From the NCBI GenBank assembly GCA_964017185.1, contig OZ024875.1:42439486-42503485 (forward strand): a stretch of 64,000 nt of DNA. Reading direction: 5' to 3'. Origin of the DNA: Rugalucina vietnamica. Lineage: Eukaryota > Mollusca > Bivalvia > Lucinida > Lucinidae. The translations under genes and the position numbers were made by a program. Under the pieces are notes generated by a model. It ran no database searches, had not been told where the DNA came from, and saw nothing but the letters and a program-made list of their open reading frames with translations. Numbering within the stretch: the stretch's first letter is position 1; every line of letters begins with the position of its first letter. This document shows, piece after piece, positions 23,001 to 36,970 of the stretch.

Positions 23001-26000
23001 AAATTGACCTATTTTGCTGTAATGTCTGGTCACATGCAATATCCAAACCTGACCTTACAAGGGAATGTGACATCAGCTATATACCATACCTAGCTAGGAT
23101 ATATACCTAGCAGACCATTTACTATCAAATGATTTGGAAGAGTAGAGGCTGGTAGTATCGAACGTATCTTTGAAAATGACCAAAAGTTATAAAATTGACT
23201 TATTTTGCTGCAATGTCTGGTTACATGCAATGCCCAAAACCTGTACTTATAAAGGATTGTGACACCAGCTGTATACCATACATAGACATGGTATATACCT
23301 AGCAAAACAATAACCACCAAACTATTTGGGTCAGTAGAGAATAACAGTAACAAATTGATCTTTGAAAATGACCAAAATTTATAAAATTGACCTATTTTGC
23401 TGCACAGTCTGGTCATTTTCAACGTCCAATTCTGACATCACAAGGGAATGTGACACCAGCTGTATACCATATCAAGCTAGCGTATATACCTAGTAAATCA
23501 CTAACCACCAAATGATTTGGGGGAGTAGAGGCTGATAGTATCGAACTTATCTTTGAAAATCACCAATAGTTATACAATTGACCTATTTTGCTATAAAGTC
23601 TGGTCATTTTCAATGTCCAATACTGACATCATAAGGGAATGTGACACCAGCTTTGAAAATATTTTGGTGTAAAGTCTGGTCATTTGCAATGCCCAAATCT
23701 GAGCTTACAAGGGAATGTGACACCAGCTGTATATCATACTTAGCTAGGGTATATACATATGCTGTATACCATACCTAGCTAGGGTATATACCTAGTAAAA
23801 CAATAACGACCAAATCATTTCGGGGAATAGAGACTGACAGTACTACACTGATCTTTAAAAATGACCAAAATATGTAAAATTTACATATTTTGCTGTTATA
23901 TCCGGCCATATTCAATGTACAAAAATGACCTTATCAGGGAATGTGACACCAGCTGTATACCATACCTAGCTATGTAATATATCTAGCAAACCATTATTTA
24001 CCAAATGATTTGGGGGAGAAGAGGCTGAAAGTATCAATCTGATCTTTGCAAATTACCAAACGTTATTTTCAATGACCAAATCTGATCCGACTATTTTGCT
24101 GTTAAGTCTGGCCATTTTCAATGTCCATTGGTGACATCATAAGGGAATGTGACACAAGCTGTATACCATACCTAGGCATGGTATATACCTAGCAAACCAT
24201 TAATCACCAAATGATTTGGAGGAGTAGAGGCTGGCAGTATCAAACTTGTGTTTAAAAATCACCAAATTTCATAGAATTTAACTGTTTTGCTGTAAGGTCT
24301 GGTCATATGCAATGTCCAAATCTGATCATATTAGGGAATGTGACACAAGCTGTATACCATACCTAGCAAAGGCGTATACATAGCAAACCATTAACCACCA
24401 AATGGTTTGGGGGAGTAGAGGTTGACAGTATCAAATTGATGTTTGAAATGACCAAAATTTATTGACCTATTTTGCTGTAAAATCTGGTCATATGCAATGT
24501 AAAAATCTGACCTTATTAGGGGATGTGACACCAACAATATACCATACCTAGCTATGACATATTACTAGCAAGCTATTAACCACCACACTAATTGGGGGAG
24601 TAGAGGCTGACAGTATGAAATTGATCTTTGAAAATGACCAAAACTTATGAAATTGACCGATTTTGCTGTAGTATGGTCATGATCAATGTCCAATGGTGAC
24701 ATTATAAGGGAATGAGACACCAGCTGCATACCACGCATAGCTAGGGTATATACCTAGCAAACCATTAACTACCAAATAACTTGGGGGAGTAGAGGCTGAC
24801 AGTATTAAACTAGTCTTTGAAAAAGACCAAAATTTATAAAATTGACTCATTTTGCTTAAAAGTCTGGTCATATGCAATGTCCAAATCTGACCTTATTAGG
24901 GAATGAGACACCAGCTATATACCATACCTAGCTAGGGTTTATCCATAGCAAAACATTAACAATCAAATGATTTGCGGGAGTAGAGGCTGATAGTATCGAA
25001 CTTATGTTTGAAAATTTATAAATTTGACCTATTTTGCTGGTCATTTTCAGTATCCAATGGTAACATCATATGGGTATGTGACACAATCTGTATACCATAC
25101 CTAGCTATGATATATCCCTAGCGAACCATTAACTACCAAATAACGTGGGGGAGTAGAGGCTGATAGTATCAAACTGATCTTTGAAAATGATCAACATTTA
25201 TGAAATTGATCTATTTTGCTGTTATGTCTGGTCACAAGCAATGTCTAAATTCTGATCTTATTACCGAATGTGACACCAGCCGTATACCATACATAGCTAG
25301 GGTATATAACTAGCAAAACAATTGCCACCAAACTATTTTGAGGAGTAGAGGCTGACAATATGAAACTGGTCTTTGAAAATGACCAAAATTTATAAAATTG
25401 ACTGACCAAAATTTATGAAATTGACCTATTTTGCTGTTAAGTCTGGTCATATGCAATGTCCAAATCTGACCTTATTAGGGAATGTGACACTAGCTGTATT
25501 CCACACTTAGGGTATATACATAGCAAAACATTAGACATCAAGAGGAATTGGAAGACTAGAGGCTGATAGTATCGAACTTATCTTTGAAAATTTATAAAAT
25601 TGACCTTCTGGTAACATGCAATGTCCAAACCTGTCCTTACAAGTGAATGTGAATACCATACCTTGCTAGGTTAATACTTAGCAGAACATTTACCATCAAA
25701 TGATTTGGGGGAGTAGAGGCTGATAGTATTGAATGTATCTAGGAAAATGACCAAAAGAAATAAAATTGACTTATTTTGCTGTAATGTCTGCTTACATGCA
25801 ATGTCCAAACCTGACCTTATTAGGGAATGTGACACCAGGGTATATACCTAGCAAAACAATAACCACCAAATCATTTTGGCTAGTAGAGACTGACAGTATC
25901 AAACTGATTTTTGATACTGACCAGCATTTATAAAATTGTCTGGTCATTTTCAATGTCCAATTCTGACATCATATGGGAATGTGACACCAGCTGTATACCA

Positions 26001-26537
26001 TACCTAAGTTGGGTATATAGCTAGTAAACCAATAACCACCAAATGATATGGTGAGTAGAGGCTGATAGTATCGAACTTATCTTTGAAAATCACCAATATT
26101 TATACAATTGACCTATTTTTCTATAAAGTCTGGTCATTTTCAATGTCCAATACTGACATCATAAGGGAATGTGACACCAACTGTATACCATACCTAGCTA
26201 GGGTATATACATAGCAAAACAATATCGACCAAATTATTTGGGGGAGTAGAGACTGACAGTATCAAAATCATCTTTAAAAATTACCAAAATTCATAAAATT
26301 GACCTATTTTGCTGTTATTTCTGGTCATATGCAATGTCCAAACCTGACCTTATTAGAGAATGTGACACCAGCTGTATACCATACCTTGCTAGGATATATA
26401 CCTAGCAAACCAAAAACTACCAAATAATTTGGGGGAGTAGAGGCTGATAGTATCGCACTTATCTTTGAAAATCACCAATATTTATACAATTGACCTATTT
26501 TGCAATAAACTGTGATCATTTGCAATGTCCAAATCTG
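20016..26537 (+). repeat. Satellite array, left arm (~188-bp monomer, ~35 copies)
   Basis: Successive copies of the landmark gggaatgtgacaccagctgt start at about 20.05, 20.42, 20.61, 20.80, 20.99, 21.18, 21.36, 21.55, 21.74 and 21.93 kb and continue regularly. The period is 180-197 bp, about 188 on average. Each monomer carries an imperfect dyad around 'ataccatacctagctagggt', the block 'gggggagtagaggctgacag' and the block cctattttgctgtaaagtc. Monomers diverge by roughly 10-20%, with a few shortened units (for example near 23.65 and 25.85 kb). Short open frames here are not genes. Confidence 0.93.
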
Positions 26538-26556
26538 ACATTGCACGTGACCAGAC
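26520..26556. repeat. Inversion hinge of the satellite palindrome
   Basis: The forward monomer reads ...catttgcaat, then a 13-bp spacer (gtccaaatctgac), then 'attgcacgtgaccagac', which is the same monomer segment in reverse. Monomers are + to the left and - to the right without exception, as far as I followed them. Confidence 0.88.
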
Positions 26557-29500
26557 ATTACAGCAAAGAAAGTCAATTTTATAAAGTTTGGTCATTTTCA
26601 AAGATACGTTCGATACTGTCAGCCCCATACTCCCCCAATTCATTTGATGGTTAATGGTTTGCTAGGTATATACCCAAGCTAGGTATGGTATACAGCTGGT
26701 GTCACACTCCCTTGTAAGGTCAGATTTGGACATGGAAAATGATCAGTCGTTACAGCAAAATAGGTCAATTGTATAAATATTGGTGATTTTCAAAGATAAG
26801 TTTGATACTATCAGCCTCTACTCCCTAAAATCGGTCGATGGTTAATGGTTTGCTAGGTATATACCCTAACTAGGTATGGTATACTACTGGTGTCACATTC
26901 CCTTGTGATGTCAGAATGGGACGTTGAAAATGACCAGATTGTACAGCAAAATAGGTAAATTTTATAAATTGTGGTCATTTTCAAAGATCAGTTTGTTACT
27001 GTTATTCTCTACTCCCCCAAATAGTTTGGTGGTTATTGTTTTGCCCTGTCTATGTATGGTATACAGCTGGTGTCACAATCCTTTATAAGTACAGGTTTGG
27101 GCATTGTATGTAACCAGACATTGCAGCAAAATAAGTCAATTTTATAACTTTTGGTCATGTGATCAAGATCCCGATACTGACAGCCTCTGCTCCCCCAAGT
27201 TATTTGGTGGTTAATGTTTTGCTAGGTATATACCCAAGCTAGGTATGGTATAAAGCAGGTGTCACATTCCCTAGTAAGGTCAGGTTTGGACATTGCATGT
27301 GACAAGTCATAACAGCAAAATAAGCCAATTTTATAAATTTTGGTCATTTTCTAAGATCAGTTTGGTACTGTCAGCCACTACTTCCCCAAATAATTTGGTG
27401 GCTATTGTTTTGCTAGGTTATTGCCTAGCTAGGTATGGTATACAGCTGGTGTCACATTCCCTAATAAGGTCAGGTTTGGACATTGCATATGACAAGTCAT
27501 CAGCAAAACAGGTCAATCTAATAAATTTTTGTCTTTTTCAAAGGTCAGTTTGAAACTCTCAGTCTCTACTCCCCCAAATCAGTCGATGGATAATGGTTTG
27601 CTAGGCATATATCCTAGCTAGGTATAGTATACTGCTGGTGTAGCATCCCCTAATAAGGTAAGGTTTGGACATTGCATGTTACAAAACAACAGCAAAATAG
27701 GTCAATTTTATAAATTTTGGTCATTTTCAAAGATCAATTTGATACTGTCAGCCTCTGCTCCTTCAAGTTATTTGGTGACTAATGTTTGCTAGGTATATAC
27801 CCTAGCTAGGTATGGTATACAGCTGGTGTCACAATCCCTAATAAGGTCAGGTTTGGACATTGCATATGACAAGTCATAACAGCAAAATAGGTCAATTTAA
27901 TAATTTTTTGTCTTTTTCAAAGATCAGTTTGAAACTGACAGTCTCTACTCCCCCAAAATCAGTCGATGGTAAATGGTTTGCTAGGTACATACCCTAACTA
28001 AGTTTGGTATACTGTTGGTGTCACATCCCCTAATAAGGTCAGGTTTGGACATTGCATGTGACCAGACATTACAGCAAAATAGGTCAATTTTATAAATTTT
28101 AGTCATTTTCAAAGACCAGTTTCATATTGTCAGCCTCTACACCCCCAAATCATTTGATGGTTTGCTAGGTATATACCCTAGCTAGGTTTGGTATACTGTT
28201 GGTGTCACATCCCCTAATCAGGTAAGGTTTGGAGTTTGCATGTTACACAACAACAGCAAAATAGGTCAATTTTATAAATTTTCGTCACTTTCAAAGATCA
28301 ATTTGATACTGTCAGCCTCTGCTCCCCCAAGTTATTTGGTCGTTAATGGTTTGCTAGTTACATATACCATAGCTAGGTATGGTATGCAGCTGGTGAGACA
28401 TTCCCTAGTAAGGTCAGGTTTGGACATTGCATGTGACAAGTCATAACTGCAAAATAAGCAAATTTAATAAATTTTGGTCATTTTCAAAAATCAGTTTGGT
28501 ACTGTAAGCCTCTACTTTCCCAAATAATGTGGTGGCTATTGGTTTGCTAGGTTATACCCTAGCTAGGTCTGGTATACTGCTGGTGTCACATTCCCTAATA
28601 AGGTCAGGTTGTGACATTACATATGACTAGTCATAACAGCAAAATAGGTCAATCTAATAACTTTTTGTCTTTTTCAAAGGTCAGTATGAAACTGTCAGTC
28701 TCAACTCCCCCAAATCAGTCGATGGTTAATTGTTTGCTAGGTATATACCCTAGCTAGGTATGGTATATTGTTGTTGTCACATCCCCTAATATGGTCAGGT
28801 TCGGACATTGCATGTGACCAGACATTACAGCAAAATAGGTCATTTTTATCAATTTTAGTCATTTTCGAAGACAAGTTTCATATTGTCAGCCTCTACTCCC
28901 CCAAATCATTTGATGGTATATAGCTGGTGTCACATTTCCTTATAAGGTCAGATTTGGACATTGCATATGACAAGACTGTATAGCAAAATAAGTCAATTTT
29001 AAACATTTTGGCCATTTTCAAAGACCAGTTTGATACTGTCAGCCTTAACTCCCCCAAGTTATTTGGTGGTAAATGATTTGCTAGGTATATACCCTAGCTA
29101 TGTATGGTATATAGCTGTTGTCACATACCGTAATAAGGTCGGATTTGGACATTGCATATGACAAGACTTTACAGCAAAATAGGTCAATTTTATAAATTTT
29201 GGTCATTTTCAAAGACTGAATTCATACTATCAGCCTCTGTCCCCCCAAATCATTTGGTGGTTAATGGTTTGTTAGGTTTATACACTATGTAGGTATGGCA
29301 TACAGCTTGTGTCACATTCCCTTATGATGTCAGAATTGGACATTGAAAATGACCAGACTCTATAGCAAAATAAGTCAATTTTATAAATTTTGGCAATTTT
29401 CAAAGACCAGTTTGATGTTGTCAGCCTTTACTCCCCCAAGTTATTTGGTGGTTAATGGTTTGCTTAGTATATACCCTACCTAGGTATGGTATCAAGCTGG

Positions 29501-32439
29501 TGTCACATTCCCTTACGGTGTCAGCATTAGACATTGAAAATGATCAGACTTTACAGCATGATAGGTCAATTTTATAAATGCTGGTCATCTTCAAACACGA
29601 GTCTCTACTCCCCCAATTAGTTTGGTGGTAATTGTTTTGTTATGTATATACCCTAGCTATGTATGATATAATGCTGGTGTCACATTCCATGATAAAGTCA
29701 GGTTTGGACATTGAATTTGACCAGACATTACAGCAAAATTGGTCAATTTTATAAATTTTGGTCATTTTCAAAGACCAGTTTCATACTGTCCGCCTCTACT
29801 CTTCCAATGAGTTTGGTAGTAATTGTTTTGCTAGGTATATAGCCTAACTATGTATCGTATACAGCTGGTGTCACATTCCCCTCTAAGGTCAGGTTTGGAC
29901 ATTGTGACTAGACATAAAAGCAAATAGGTCAATTTTATAAATTTTGGTCATGTGATCAAGATCCCGATACTGTCAGCCTCTACTCCCCCAAATTGGTGGT
30001 TAATGATTTGCTAGATATATACCCTAGCTAGGTCTGGTATATAGCTGGTGTCACATTCCCTTAAGGTCAGGTTTGGACATTGCATGGGACCAGACATAAC
30101 AGCAAAATATGTCAATTTTATACATTTTGGTCGTTTTCAAAGATCGGTTTGATACTGTCAGCCTCTATTCCCCCAAGTTATTTGGTAGTTGTTTTGCTAG
30201 GTATATACCCTCGCTATGTATCGTATACAGCTGGTGTCACATTCCCTAATAAGGTCAGCTTTGGACATTGCATGTGACCATAACAGCAAAATATGTCAAT
30301 TTTATAAATTTTGGTCATTTTTAACGATCAGTTTGATACTGTCAGCCTCTACTCCCCCAAATTATTTGGTGGTTAATGGTTTGCTAGGTATATACCCTAG
30401 CTAGGTATAGTATACAGCTTGTGTCACAACCCCTAATGATGTATGGTATAAAGCTGGTTTCACATGTCCTAATAAGAACAGGTTTGGACATTGCATGAGA
30501 CCAGACATAACAGCAAAATATGTCAATTTTATAACTTTGGTCATTTTCAAAGATCAGTTTGATACTGTCAGCCTTTACTACCCCAAGTTATTTGGTCGTT
30601 AATGATTTGCTCAGTATAGCCCCTAGCTAGGTATGGTATATAGCTGGTGTCACATTCTCTTATGATGTCAGAATTGGACATTGAAAATGACCAGACTGTA
30701 TAGCAAAAGAGCTCAATTTTATAAATTTTGACCATTTTTAAAGACCAGTTTAAAACTGTCAGCCTCTACTACCCCAAGTAATTTAGTGGTTATTGTTTTG
30801 CTACGTATATACCCTTGCTATGTAGCATATACAACTGGTGTCACATTACCTAATAAGGTCAGGTTCGGACATTGCATGTGACAAGACATAACAGCAAATA
30901 GGTCAATTTTATAAATTTTGGTCATTTTCAAAGATCAGTTTTATACTGTCAGCCTCTACTTCCCCAAGTCATCAGGTGGTTAATGATCTGCTAGGTATAC
31001 ACCCTAGCTAGGTATGGTATATAGCTGGTGTCACATTCCCTTATGATGTCAGAATCGGACATTGAAAATGACCAGACTGTATAGCAAAAGAGGTCACTTT
31101 TATCAATTTTAGTCATGTATATACCTTAGTTAGGTATGGTATATATCTGGTCTAGTTTAGTTAGGTATGGTATATATCTGGTGTCACATTGCCTAATAAG
31201 GTCAGATTAGGACATTGCGTATGACCAGACTTTACAACAAATTGGTCAATTTTATAAATGTTGGTTATTTTGAAACAATCGTTTCATACTATCAGCCTCT
31301 ACTCCCCCAAATCGTTTGATAATTAATTGTTTGCTAGATATATACCCTAGCTAGGTATGATATAAAGCTGGTGCCACATTCCCTAATAAGGGCAGGTTTG
31401 GACATTGCATGTGACCAGACATAACTGCAAAATATGTCAATTTTATAAGTTTGGTCATTTTGAAAGATCGGTTTGATACTGTCAGACTCTACTCCCCCAT
31501 ATCATTTGGAGGTTAATGCTTGCTAGGTATATACCATAGCTAGGTATGGTATACAATTGGTGTCACATTCCCTAATAAGGCGAGATTTTGACATTAAAAA
31601 TGACCAGACTTTACAGCAAAATAGGTCAATTTTATAAAATTTGGTCATTTTCAAAGATCAGTTTGATACTATCAGTCACTACTCCCCCAAGTTATTTGGT
31701 GGTTAATGATTTGCTAAATATACCCCATAGCTAGGTATGGTATATAGCTGGTGTCACATTCCCTTATGATGTCAGAATTGGACACTGAAAATGAGAAGAT
31801 CGTATAGCAAAAGAGGTCAATTTTATAAATTTTGGCCATTTTCAAAGACCAGTTTGAAACTGTCAGCCTCTGCTCCCCCAAGTTATTTGGTGGTTAATGG
31901 TTTGCTAGGTATATACCCTAGCTAGGCATGGTATACAATTGGTGTCACATTCCCTAAAAAGATGAGATTTTGACATTTAAAATGACCAGACTTTACAGCA
32001 AAATAGGTGAATTTTATAAATTTTGATCATTTTCAAAGATCGGTTTGATACTCTCAGACTCTATTCCCCCAAATCATTTGGGGGTTAATGGTTTGCTAGG
32101 TATATACCCTAGCCTCTACTCCCCCAGGTTTTTTGGTGGTTAATGATTTGCTAAATATACCCCCTAGCTAGGTGTGGTATATAGCTGGTGTGACATTCCC
32201 TTATGATGTCAGAATTGGACATTGAAAATGACCAGATAGTATAGCAAAAGAAGTCAATTTTATAAATTTTGGCCATTTTCAAAGACCAGTTTGAAACTGC
32301 CAGCCTCTACTCCCCCAAGTTATTTGGTGGTTATTGTTTTGCTAGGTATATACCCTCGCTATGTATCGTATACAGCTGGTGTCATATTCCCTAATAAGGT
32401 CAGGTTTGAACATTGCATGTGACCAGATATAGCAACATA

Positions 32440-32679
32440 TATACTGAGAGGAACTAGAAACTTAAGTTTCAAACTTCCCATAGTTTGGTGGTTGGGCTCC
32501 GTAAAATCGATATTAGAACTCTGGTAATTTCTTTCCTGCATTACAAAGATTAGTCACAGCAGAATCGCCTTCAGACGGCCAGTCAGACGATTACTGGAGG
32601 GTTCAAATCGATTCTTACGGGGTTCCAACCCAAAGTATAAGAATTAAAAAAACTTAAGTTTCTAGTTCCTCTCAGTATA
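32440..32679. mobile_element. MITE inserted in the satellite (ctgagaggaactag TIR)
   Basis: The termini ctgagaggaactagaaactt and aagtttctagttcctctcag are perfect inverted repeats of at least 25 bp, flanked on both sides by tata. The body has no coding capacity and no satellite similarity. A paralogous satellite unit at 35,153-35,210 keeps the uninterrupted sequence gcaacatataggttcatgtg, giving a related empty site and a TATA (or TA) duplication. Tc1/mariner-like mobilisation is possible from the TA-type target. Confidence 0.88.
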
Positions 32680-33609
32680 GGTGCATGTGACCAGGTATAG
32701 CAACAAATAGGTCAATTTTATAAAGTTTGGCCATTTTCAAAGACCAGTTTGAAACTGCCAGCCTCTACTCCCCCAAGCTATTTGGTGGTTATTGTTGTGC
32801 TAGGTATATACACTCACTATGTATTGTATACAGCTGGTGTCACATTCCCTAATAAGGTCAGGTTTGGACATTGCATGTGACCCAAAACAGCAAATAGGTC
32901 AGTTTTATACATTTTGGTCATTTTCAAAGATAAGTTTGATGTTGTCAGCCTCTACTCCCCCAAATTATTTGGTGGTTAATGGTTTGCTAGGTATATACCC
33001 TAGCTATGTATGGTATACAGCTGGTGTCACATTTCCTTGTAAGGTCAGGTTTTGACATTGCATCTGACAAGTCATAACAGCAAAACAGGCCAATTTTATA
33101 AATGTTGGCCATCTTCAAAGACCAGTATGAAACTGTCAGCCTCTACTCCACTAAATTATTTGGTGGTAATTGTTTTGCTAGGTATATACCTTAGCTAGGT
33201 ATGGTATATATCTGGTGTCACATTGCCTAATAAGGTCAGATTAGGACATTGCGTATGACCAGACTTTACAACAAAATAGGTCAATTTTATAAATGTTGGT
33301 CATTTTGAAACAACCGTTTCATACTATCAGCCTCTACTCCCCCAAATCGTTTGATAATTAATTGTTTGCTAGATATATACCCTAGCTAGGTATGATATAA
33401 AGCTGGTACCACATTCTCTAATTAGGGCATTGCATGTGACCAGACATAACAGCAAAATATGTCAATTTTATAAGTTTGGTCATTTTCAAAGATCGGTTTG
33501 ATACTGTCAGACTCTACTCCCCCAAATCATTTGGTGGTTAATGGTTTGCTAGGTATATACCCTAGCTAGGTATGGTATACAATTGGTGTCACATTCCCTA
33601 ATAAGGCGA

Positions 33610-34380
33610 GATTTTGACATCAAAAATGACCAGACTGTACAGCAAAATAGGTCAATTTTATAAATTTTGGTCATTTTCAAAGATCAGTTTGATACTATCA
33701 ATCTCTACTCCCCCAAGTTATTTGGTGGTTAATGATTTGCTAAATATACCCCCTAGCAAGGTGTGGTATATAGCTGGTGTCACATACCCTTATGATGTCA
33801 GAATTGGACACTGAAAATGAGAAGATCGTATAGCAAAAGAGGTCAATTTTATAAATTTTGGCCATTTTCAAAGATCAGTTTGAAACTGTCAGCCTCTGTT
33901 CCCCCAAGTTATTTGGTGGTTAATGGTTTGCTAGGTATATACCCTAGCTAGGCATGGTATACAATTGGTGTCACATTCCCTAATAAGATGAGATTTTGTC
34001 ATTAAAAATGACCAGACTTTACAGCAAAATAGGTCAATTTTATAAATTTTGGTCATTTTCAAAGATCAGTTTGATACTATCAATCTCTACTCCCCCAAGT
34101 TATTTGGTGGTTAATGATTTGCTAAATATACCCCCTAGCAAGGTGTGGTATATAGCTGGTGTCACATACCCTTATGATGTCAGAATTGGACACTGAAAAT
34201 GAGAAGATCGTATAGCAAAAGAGGTCAATTTTATAAATTTTGGCCATTTTCAAAGATCAGTTTGAAACTGTCAGCCTCTGTTCCCCCAAGTTATTTGGTG
34301 GTTAATGGTTTGCTAGGTATATACCCTAGCTAGGCATGGTATACAATTGGTGTCACATTCCCTAATAAGATGAGATTTTG
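33610..34380 (-). repeat. Recent 382-bp dimer duplication within the satellite
   Basis: The segment starting at 33,614 recurs at 33,996 with almost no differences over two monomers. Neighbouring monomers differ by 10% or more, so this dimer was duplicated recently. Confidence 0.82.
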
Positions 34381-35296
34381 TCATTAAAAATGACCAGACT
34401 TTACAGTAAAATAGGTCAATTTTATAAATTTTGGTCATTTTCAAAGATCAGTTTGATACTGTCAGTCTCTATTCCCCCAAATCATTTGGGGGTTAATGGT
34501 TTGCTAGGTATATACCCTAGCTAGGCATGGTATACAATTGGTGTAACATTCCCTAATAAGATGAGATTTTGACATTAAAAATGACCAGACTTTACAGCAA
34601 AATAGGTGAATTTTATACATTTTGGTTATTTTCAAAGATCGGTTTGATACTGTCAGTCTCTATTCCCCCAAATCATTTGGGGGTTAATGGTTTGTTAGGT
34701 ATATACCCTATCTAGGCATGGTATACAATTGGTGTCACATTCCCTAATAAGGTCAGATTTGGACATTAAAATGACCACACTTTACAGCAAAATAGGTCAA
34801 TTTTATAAATTTTGGTCATTTTCAAAGATCAGTTTGATACTGTCAGCCTCTACTCCCCCAAGTTATTTGGTGGTTAATGATTTACTAAATATACCCCCTA
34901 GCTAGGTGTTTTATATAGCTGGTGTCACATTCCCTTATGATGTCAGAATTGGACATTGAAAATGACCAGATGGTATAGCAAAAGAAGTCAATTTTATAAA
35001 TTTTGGCCATTTTCAAAGATCAGTTTGAAACTGCCAGCCTCTACTCCTCCAAGTTATTTGGTGGTTATTTTTTGCTAGGTATATACCCTCGCTATGTATC
35101 GTATACAGCTGGTGTCACATTCCCTAATAAGGTCAGGTTCGGACATTGCATGTGACCAGATATAGCAACATATAGGTTCATGTGACCAGGTTTAGCAACA
35201 AATAGGTCAATTTTATAAATTTTGTTTATTTTCAAAGATCAGTTTGATGCTGTCAGCCTCTACTCCCCCAAGTTATTTGGTGGTTAATGGTTTGCT

Positions 35297-35306
35297 AGGT
35301 ATATAC
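35297..35306. repeat. Target-site duplication of the nested LINE, left copy (aggtatatac)
   Basis: A ten-base satellite sequence repeated at 36,961-36,970. Between the two copies the sequence is entirely non-satellite. Confidence 0.8.
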
Positions 35307-36960
35307 AAGGTATATATAAGTATAGGTATATATAAGGATGCATCCATAATCCACCTATACAAGCGGAAAGGAAATCCTCAAGTATGTGACAATCACAGAG
35401 GCATCTCCCTCCTATCAATTGCTGGGAAGATACTTGCAAAAATTCTGTTGAATCGTCTGAATGCTCATCTTGATCAGACGGGACTTATCCCTGAAAGTCA
35501 ATGTGGATTCAGAAAAGACAGAGGGACAATAGACATGATCTTCACAGCAAGACAGCTTCAGGAGAAATGCCAAGAACAGAATGTAGATCTATACATGACG
35601 TTTGTTGACCTCACCAAAGCTTTTGACACTGTTAGTCGTGATGGACTCTGGAAAATCATGGCCAAGTTTGGCTGTCCACCCAGATTCATAGCTATGGTGC
35701 GGCAGTTTCATGATGGCATGCAGGCACGTGTACAGAATGATGGAGAGTTCTCTTAACCATTTGAAGTAACAAATGGGGTCAAACAAGGCTGTGTTCTGGC
35801 ACCAACACTGTTCAGCATGATGTTTTCTGCCATGCTTATGGATGCTTTTCAGGACAGTGACACTGGTTTTCCAATCAGGTACCGTTTTGATGGCAACATA
35901 TTCAACCTCAGAAGGTTGCAAGCCAAAACTAAGGTCCAGACTGATGTGCTAGATGAGCTCCTCTATGCAGATGATATGGATAAGAATGCCAACACAGAGG
36001 CAAAAATGCAAAGAGCCATGGATCAAGTCTCACAGTCATGTGATAACTATGATCTCACAATCAGCACAAAAAAGACAGAGGTTGTACACCAACCAGCCCC
36101 CGGAAAACCATAAAATGAACCAATCATCACTGTGAATGGGCAAAAACTGAAAGTTGTTGACAAGTTCACTTACCTGGGAAGCACTCTCTCCAGAGCAGTG
36201 CATATTGATGATGAGATCACTGCCAGAATTGCAAAAGCTAGTGTGGCATTCGGAAGACTCCGTGCAAATGTCTGGGAGCGAAATGGAATCAAGCTTGACA
36301 CCAAGCTGAAAGTCTACAAGGCTGTGGTACCGCCAACCCTCTTGTATGCATGTGAGACCTGGACAGTATACCAACGCCATGCAAAGAGACTTAACCATTT
36401 CCACTTAAGCTGTTTGAGAAAGTTGTTAAAAATCAAGTGGCAGGACAAGATTCCAGACACAGAGGTCCTGAGGAAAGCAGGGATGCAAAGCATGCATACA
36501 GTCTTAAAGCTAGCACAGCTAAGATGGACTGGCCATGTTATAAGAATGCCTGATGCGCGACTTCCAAAGAAAGTTTTCTATGGAGAACTACAGGAGGGAA
36601 AGCGCTCTCAAGGTGGCCAGAAGAAACGCTACAAAGACACCCTCAAAGCCTCTCTGAAGGATTTCGAAATACCAATGGGGTCCTGGGAACACAGGAGCGA
36701 TCAAAGTGGCGAGGTCTCATCAACAAAGGAGCAGCTCTCTATGAAAAGAAGAGAATCTGTGAAGCTGAAAGAAAGCGAAGAGAGCGCAAAGCCAAAACAA
36801 ATGTGCCACCAGCAGACTCTATGACATTGACTTGCTCTACTTGCAACCGACAGTTTAGAGCCAGAATTGGCCTAGTCAGCCATCAAAGAACTCACCAACA
36901 CACATCAGCACTATTCAAGAAATAATGATGGTCTTTCTCATTAGTGAGAGACGAACTATC
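35307..36960 (+). mobile_element. 5'-truncated LINE with C2H2 finger, nested in the satellite
   Basis: One main frame encodes reverse transcriptase: NHRGISLLSIAGKILAKILL, FVDLTKAFDTVSRDGLWK, NGVKQGCVLAPTLFS and LLYADDMDK, then a C-terminal domain (FTYLGSTLSRAVHIDDEI, RWTGHVIRMPD). Two nonsense codons interrupt it, at 35,754 and 36,111. An 8-bp deletion near 36,690, relative to the copy at 43.2 kb, shifts the frame. The C2H2 finger (C-x2-C ... H-x3-H, CSTCNRQFRARIGLVSHQRT) lies at 36,833-36,905. No endonuclease domain, so 5'-truncated and dead. The domain order suggests an RTE/I-group LINE of invertebrates; clade uncertain. Confidence 0.88.
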
Positions 36961-36970
36961 AGGTATATAC
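36961..36970. repeat. Target-site duplication of the nested LINE, right copy
   Basis: Identical to 35,297-35,306; the satellite monomer resumes here in frame with its interrupted left part. Confidence 0.8.
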
